NCBI GenBank assembly: GCA_964516765.1
Contig: CAZEWZ010000016.1
Location: 1-36,657 of the forward strand
Direction: 5' to 3'
Source of the DNA: CAZEWZ01 sp964516765
GTDB taxonomy: Bacteria > Bacteroidota > Bacteroidia > Flavobacteriales > UBA7430
Length of the DNA: 36,657 nt
Shown here: positions 33,601 to 36,657 of the stretch, one piece after another
Layout of the letters: each line of letters opens with the position of its first letter
Numbering within the stretch: the first letter of the stretch is position 1
The notes under the pieces: generated by a model
Database searches by the model: none
Told to the model about the DNA's origin: nothing
The model's input: the letters and a program-made list of their open reading frames with translations, nothing else
Position numbers and translations under genes: made by a program

Positions 33601-36147
33601 GGATCATGTTACTTTGACTATGATATTCTTGGATGTACTGATGAATTAGCTCTTAACTATAATACTCTGGCTACATATGATGATGGAACTTGTGAATTCC
33701 CTTGTGATGAGGGTTATGTACTAGATTGTGACGGGTCTGGAGAATGTCATCTTGAAACATGGATTGGAGATGGCTTTCCCGATTGTGAAGACCAACAATG
33801 GAATGCAGATTTAACCTGTTATGACAATGACGGAGGAGATTGTGGAGATACATTTGACTCAGGCTGTACCGATCCTGTCGCATTAAATTACAATCCAGAA
33901 GCGATTGAAGATGATGGTTCTTGTGAGTATCCTATCGATTGTGACGGAGCGTCTAACCTTTTAATCAATTTGAGTGATTCATGGGGAGATGGATGGAACG
34001 GTTCCGAAATTTCTGTAAATGGTCAGGTTTTTACTATCCTAAATGGAAGTCAAGAATCAGCTATAGCTTGTGCAGATTTAACTTCTGAATGTATTGTAGT
34101 AACTTGTTCAGAAGGTTTCTACCCATCAGAAGTATCTTGGACTATCTCAGATATAGACGGAAATGAGTTACTTTCAGGAGGAGCCCCCTACCAAGGTGGT
34201 ATTGGTGAATGTGGTGGCGTTGTTGTAGATCCAATTTCTGGATGTATAGATCCGGCAGCAGTTAACTATAATCCTGATGCTATTTTGGATGATGGCTCTT
34301 GTTTATATCCAATTTTTGGATGTATGGATATTAGTGCATTGAACTATAACCCCGATGTAACGGTGGATGATGGTTCTTGTGAATATGTTAATAATTCATG
34401 TGATGAAATTGAAGTATTACTAACATTAAACACAGAAGTTTTTGCCAACGAAATTTCCTGGTCAATATTGGATGCATCTGATAATACGCTTGCTTCAGAT
34501 TCTGACTACAATAACTATGAAAGTTTCCAAACAACACTTTGTTTAGAAGAAGGTGCATCTTTTACCTTCATAGCAGAAGATTCTTTTGGAGATGGTTGGA
34601 ACGGGGCAATGGTCTATATAGAATCTGCATCATGTGAATTGTTTTCTGGAGGATTAGAGACAGGTCAAATTGCTAATTATGACTTTAGTTCTTCCTGTGA
34701 CGATAATACGGGTGTTAATGATTCTACTGCTCCATGGGATATTCTTATAACAGGATCTAATCACACCATGGTTATTGATGCTAATACTGTTTTTGATTTA
34801 GGGGAAGTATCTTTAGAATTAGGTGATGCTTTAGGGTTATTCTACACCGATGATAATGGCGATTTGCAATGTGGTGGATATATAACTTGGACGGGAGAAA
34901 ACAATGCTATCGCCGCTCAAGGAAACGATTCAACTACAGATGAGATTGACGGATTTCAATCCGGAGAGAACTTTGTATGGATGGTGTGGGATGAATCAGA
35001 AGGTCAAGCCATAATGGTCTCTGCTAGCTATTCAGACAACCTGCCAAACCAAGGGTCATTTGTCGTAAACGGAATTTCTGCTATTTCAAGTTTAAGTTCT
35101 ATTCCATTAGTTACAGATCAATTGTTATTATTACCAGCAGGTTGGTCAAACTTCTCAGTATATATGCTAGCGGACAATATGGATCTTGCTTATTGCCTCA
35201 GCTCTATAGTTGAGAATGTAGTTATTGCTAAAGACAATGAAGGAAATGCTTACCTCCCTGATTTCAACTTTAATGGAGTAGGCGATGTTCTAATTGGTCA
35301 AGGATATCAAGTAAAGCTCGTGAATGAGTCTTCCATATTGATGCCTGGAACTTATCAGCTTCCAGAAGAAAATCCAATTGACCTAACACCTGGATGGAAC
35401 CTTATTGGGTACCTTCGATTAGAGAGTGCTGATGCTTCGGCGGTAATGGCTGATGTGGTTGCTAACGATAACTTAATAATCGCTAAGGACTTTAACGGTA
35501 ACGCATATTTACCAGAGTATAACTTCAATGGAATTGGAGATATGTTCCCCACACAAGGATATCAACTTAAAGTAAATGAGTCTGATCAAATAGTATATTT
35601 GTCTAACGATGACTCCTACAGAATGTCCGCCCTTGTTCGTACAGAAAATCATGCGATTCATAATTCAAGCTTTAGTATCACAGACAATAATATGACTATT
35701 GTAATCGAAGATGTTGCATGGGATATAATTCCTGATGATGGAGCAGAAATAGCTGCTTTCGATAAAGATGGCAACCTAGTAGGAGCCTCTGTTTATACCA
35801 GCCCAGTGACTGTTATTTCCGTGTGGGGAGACGACGCAATGACAGCTTCTAAAGATGGGATGCTTATGTCTGAAGTAGTATCATTCAAAGTATGGACATC
35901 TAACGAGGTCACTAACATTAATTTAGATAAATGGTTAGAAGGATCATCTTCATACATACCAAATACTATAAATATAGCTGGATCGATTGTAACGAATCAA
36001 ATAGTTTCTGTATCACACTCAATTGATCGTGTCTTGTTGAAAGTTGTAAATGTATTAGGTCAAGAAGTTACCTTAGAAGACCAATTTAAAGGAGAAGTTC
36101 TATTCCATATATACACTGATGGATCAGTAGAAAAAGTAGTGAAATAA
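30661..36147 (+). CDS. Giant secreted trypsin-like serine protease with Cys repeats and T9SS-like C-terminus
   Basis: This 1828-residue secreted protein starts with a signal peptide (residues 1-32, cut near LFA|QQ). A chymotrypsin-fold protease domain spans about 36-285: KVVGGVDVDIKDYPW, TAAHC with His78, YDFALIEI with Asp122, and GDSGGPLV with Ser232. Asp226, six residues before the serine, predicts cleavage after Lys or Arg. Residues 291-1243 hold 16 units of about 26 residues (GCxD..ALNYNPEA..DDGSC) interleaved with six modules containing DSxGDGWN, and one Cys-rich insert (CYDNDGGDC). Residues about 1480-1640 carry two copies of a module with AYLP.(F/Y)NFNG and QGYQ. The end (LLKVVNVLGQEV to DGSVEKVVK) looks like a T9SS type A sorting domain. 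The gene is single, followed by a terminator. The target is unknown. Confidence 0.92.
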   Translation: MKKSSTFSRNFLIQSFSLFTVVFAMGINTLFAQQKVVGGVDVDIKDYPWQVALTSNPNGSGFCGGSIIGDSWVLTAAHCVNNDSPSGLYIRGGTSSSFASGGDSYSVSQIIIHPNYSGNSYDFALIEINGEFEYGENMQKIDLIDESEIALGVQDGGVMSTITGWGTTSSGGSLADVLQMVEAPIVDNDVACGSDSDADGNSGQYFCSELDESMICAGDLVNGGEDACQGDSGGPLVVRSSDNSRWLLIGATSWGNGCADVLYPGVWAKVSHVLDWINDNAVVGELGGLVYGCTDSTAINFNPEATENDESCEYPVDCNGLSNLFIHMFDSFGDGWNGNEITLNDQSFTLLAGYEATETVCVDLTAECIEVTCDGGLWQSEVSWVIVDSDGNELLSGGAPFADSFGGDDCGPVYGCLDITALNYNELANTDDGSCLYPVAGCMDTLAFNFNPEAGVEDGSCIYPVPGCMDILALNFNPEATENDESCEYNDECGSLTPVLIEVGGGTWDSEISWTIGQYSGVAESVQVCLEDGCQIFNMFDSYGDGWNNASVNITGPSGELLLNGTLEGFTSQGTLSFGLNTDESCGPVYGCLDIIALNYNELANTDDGSCLYIYGCMDTTALNYDANSTSDDGSCLYPVAGCMDTLALNFNPEAVEEDGSCEYPINCDSLTPVLIEVGGGTYDYEISWTIGQYSGVAESVQVCLEDGCQIFNMFDSYGDGWNNASVNITGPSGELLLNGTLEGFTSQGTLSFGLNTDESCGPVYGCLDIIALNYNELANTDDGSCLYIYGCMDTTALNYDANSTSDDGSCLYPVAGCMDTLALNFNPEAVEEDGSCEYPINCDTLTAILIEVGGGSWQNEVSWQLGPFSGVVGSTEACIEDGCYEFIMNDSWGDGWNGNIVTISTDNQVIVSGTLDSGSQGVLLFSYNADCGYISGCMESGAINYNPDAILDDGSCLYPIFGCTDTLAINVNLEATDDDGSCYFDYDILGCTDELALNYNTLATYDDGTCEFPCDEGYVLDCDGSGECHLETWIGDGFPDCEDQQWNADLTCYDNDGGDCGDTFDSGCTDPVALNYNPEAIEDDGSCEYPIDCDGASNLLINLSDSWGDGWNGSEISVNGQVFTILNGSQESAIACADLTSECIVVTCSEGFYPSEVSWTISDIDGNELLSGGAPYQGGIGECGGVVVDPISGCIDPAAVNYNPDAILDDGSCLYPIFGCMDISALNYNPDVTVDDGSCEYVNNSCDEIEVLLTLNTEVFANEISWSILDASDNTLASDSDYNNYESFQTTLCLEEGASFTFIAEDSFGDGWNGAMVYIESASCELFSGGLETGQIANYDFSSSCDDNTGVNDSTAPWDILITGSNHTMVIDANTVFDLGEVSLELGDALGLFYTDDNGDLQCGGYITWTGENNAIAAQGNDSTTDEIDGFQSGENFVWMVWDESEGQAIMVSASYSDNLPNQGSFVVNGISAISSLSSIPLVTDQLLLLPAGWSNFSVYMLADNMDLAYCLSSIVENVVIAKDNEGNAYLPDFNFNGVGDVLIGQGYQVKLVNESSILMPGTYQLPEENPIDLTPGWNLIGYLRLESADASAVMADVVANDNLIIAKDFNGNAYLPEYNFNGIGDMFPTQGYQLKVNESDQIVYLSNDDSYRMSALVRTENHAIHNSSFSITDNNMTIVIEDVAWDIIPDDGAEIAAFDKDGNLVGASVYTSPVTVISVWGDDAMTASKDGMLMSEVVSFKVWTSNEVTNINLDKWLEGSSSYIPNTINIAGSIVTNQIVSVSHSIDRVLLKVVNVLGQEVTLEDQFKGEVLFHIYTDGSVEKVVK
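32142..33191 (+). repeat. 525-bp tandem duplication inside the protease gene (two copies)
   Basis: Copy 1 is 32142-32666 and copy 2 is 32667-33191, both 525 bp (175 codons), in frame. By eye they differ at only four bases, all within about 15 bp (TWDSE in copy 1, TYDYE in copy 2). Each copy holds one GDGWN module and three Cys-repeat units. A third, diverged version starts at 33192. Confidence 0.92.
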
Positions 36148-36170
36148 CTTACCTACTTATTTATTTATAA

Positions 36171-36199
36171 AGGACCTCAGCAATGAGGTCCTTTTTTTT
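36171..36199 (+). terminator. Terminator of the giant protease gene
   Basis: AGGACCTCA-GCAA-TGAGGTCCT is a 9-bp perfect stem followed by a run of eight T, 23 bp after the stop codon. Confidence 0.92.
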
Positions 36200-36205
36200 A
36201 ATTAA

Positions 36206-36238
36206 TTGCTTTACTTTTCATTAAGATTAGTATATTTG
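36206..36238 (+). promoter_or_regulatory. Probable promoter of tRNA-Asn
   Basis: TTG (36206-36208) and TATATTTG (36231-36238) fit the Bacteroidota pattern with a slightly long 22-bp spacer. The -7 box ends 12 bp before the tRNA. Confidence 0.5.
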
Positions 36239-36250
36239 CCTGCTCAATAC

Positions 36251-36324
36251 TCCTCCTTAGCTCAGTTGGTTAGAGCATCTGACTGTTAATCAGAGGGTCC
36301 TTGGTTCGAGTCCAAGAGGGGGAG
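36251..36324 (+). tRNA. tRNA-Asn (anticodon GTT)
   Basis: The 74 bases fold as a standard cloverleaf. The acceptor stem is TCCTCCT with AGGGGGA (one T-G pair), the D stem GCTC with GAGC, the anticodon stem TCTGA with TCAGA around CTGTTAA (anticodon GTT, asparagine), and the T stem CTTGG with CCAAG around TTCGAGT. The discriminator base is G. The 3' CCA is not encoded. A hairpin terminator follows. Confidence 0.97.
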
Positions 36325-36335
36325 CTAGCAAAACG

Positions 36336-36366
36336 AAGCACTTACAGAGATGTAGGTGCTTTTTTT
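36336..36366 (+). terminator. Terminator after tRNA-Asn
   Basis: GCACTTAC and GTAGGTGC form an 8-bp stem with one T-G pair, followed by seven T. Confidence 0.75.
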
Positions 36367-36399
36367 GTTTCCAGACTTTAGGTGTAAATGTATAAAAAA

Positions 36400-36427
36400 C
36401 TATTTAACTGCCAGTTTACTGCCAGTT
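36400..36427. repeat. Short direct repeat downstream of tRNA-Asn
   Basis: ACTGCCAGTTT occurs twice, with only one or two bases between the copies, and a related ACAGTT follows. Short direct repeats beside a tRNA 3' end can be recombinase arm or core sites, but no integrase gene is visible in the window. Confidence 0.35.
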
Positions 36428-36657
36428 TTCAGACAGTTGTTTTAATGTTATATCAGCAATATCACAACCATTAAGTATTATTAGATAAGGAGAAATGGAT
36501 ATCGTCCAAGGTAAGTGGATCGTCAAAAGAAAATTTTTTGCTGCATCTTTGAATAATAGCGGGAGCCTTATAGGACAACTTAATATTTTTATTGAGTTGT
36601 CATTTTTTATTTATTTTTGAATGATACTTAGACCACCTTTATGCGAATTCTATTTTT

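Larger units (their letters stand above)
36325..36657. other. Gene-poor tail after tRNA-Asn
   Basis: Beyond the terminator and direct repeat, one small frame (36495-36620, 41 residues, starting MDIVQGKWIVKRKF) follows an AAGGAG-like sequence. A hairpin (GACAACTTAAT with ATTGAGTTGTC, 36574-36601) with a T-rich tail lies inside its 3' end, so the frame is doubtful. The hairpin could end an unannotated transcript. No family is recognised. Confidence 0.3.

Noticed and set aside
31500..34400. The repeat array as a CRISPR-like or noncoding repeat
   Set aside because: All repeats stay in frame within one open reading frame and encode conserved Cys/Asp units; spacers vary in size and are coding.
36495..36620. 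A 41-residue gene near the right edge
   Set aside because: A terminator-like hairpin lies within its 3' end and no homology is recognisable, so it is not called as a gene.

Overview
The window looks like a low-GC chromosome segment from a Bacteroidota bacterium, most likely a marine member of the Flavobacteriales. The evidence is secreted proteins ending in type IX secretion (T9SS) type A sorting domains, a TonB receptor with a carboxypeptidase-like N-terminal extension, promoters of the TTG-N19-TAnnTTTG type, a DUF4296 lipoprotein beside dihydroorotase, and GCxD..ALNYN..DDGSC repeats in an extracellular giant protein.

Region 1 (1-11805, all minus strand) is one compact operon-like array for surface polysaccharide precursors. 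In transcription order it holds wlbB, a decayed DUF2061 gene, cysC-cysD-cysN-cysQ, wlbC-wlbA, kdsD-kdsB-kdsA and rfbD-rfbB-rfbA. Together these make PAPS (the sulfate donor), most of UDP-2,3-diacetamido-2,3-dideoxyglucuronate, CMP-Kdo and dTDP-rhamnose. No sulfate or PAPS reductase gene is present, so the PAPS cassette is best read as serving sulfation of a glycan. rfbB carries a frameshift and rfbA runs off the left edge.

Region 2 (12093-17972) holds housekeeping genes: a Mn-type superoxide dismutase, aspS, an S66 LD-carboxypeptidase and metG. Bidirectional hairpin terminators separate the convergent pairs.

Region 3 (18149-24130, minus strand) is a three-gene set: a lamin-tail-domain secreted protein, a TonB-dependent receptor, and a T9SS-exported endonuclease I. 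A near-consensus promoter drives it, with a 16-bp perfect palindrome over the -7 box. It resembles a small locus for using extracellular nucleic acid.

Region 4 (24280-30073) holds a polyprenyl-phosphate mannose synthase-like glycosyltransferase, dihydroorotase, a DUF4296 lipoprotein, an SDR epimerase, tyrS and a stand-alone LuxE-type acyl-protein synthetase.

Region 5 (30661-36147) is one gene for an 1828-residue secreted trypsin-like protease. It carries 16 short Cys-containing repeats interleaved with six GDGWN modules, including a nearly perfect 525-bp tandem duplication. A terminator, a tRNA-Asn gene and a gene-poor tail with a short direct repeat close the window.
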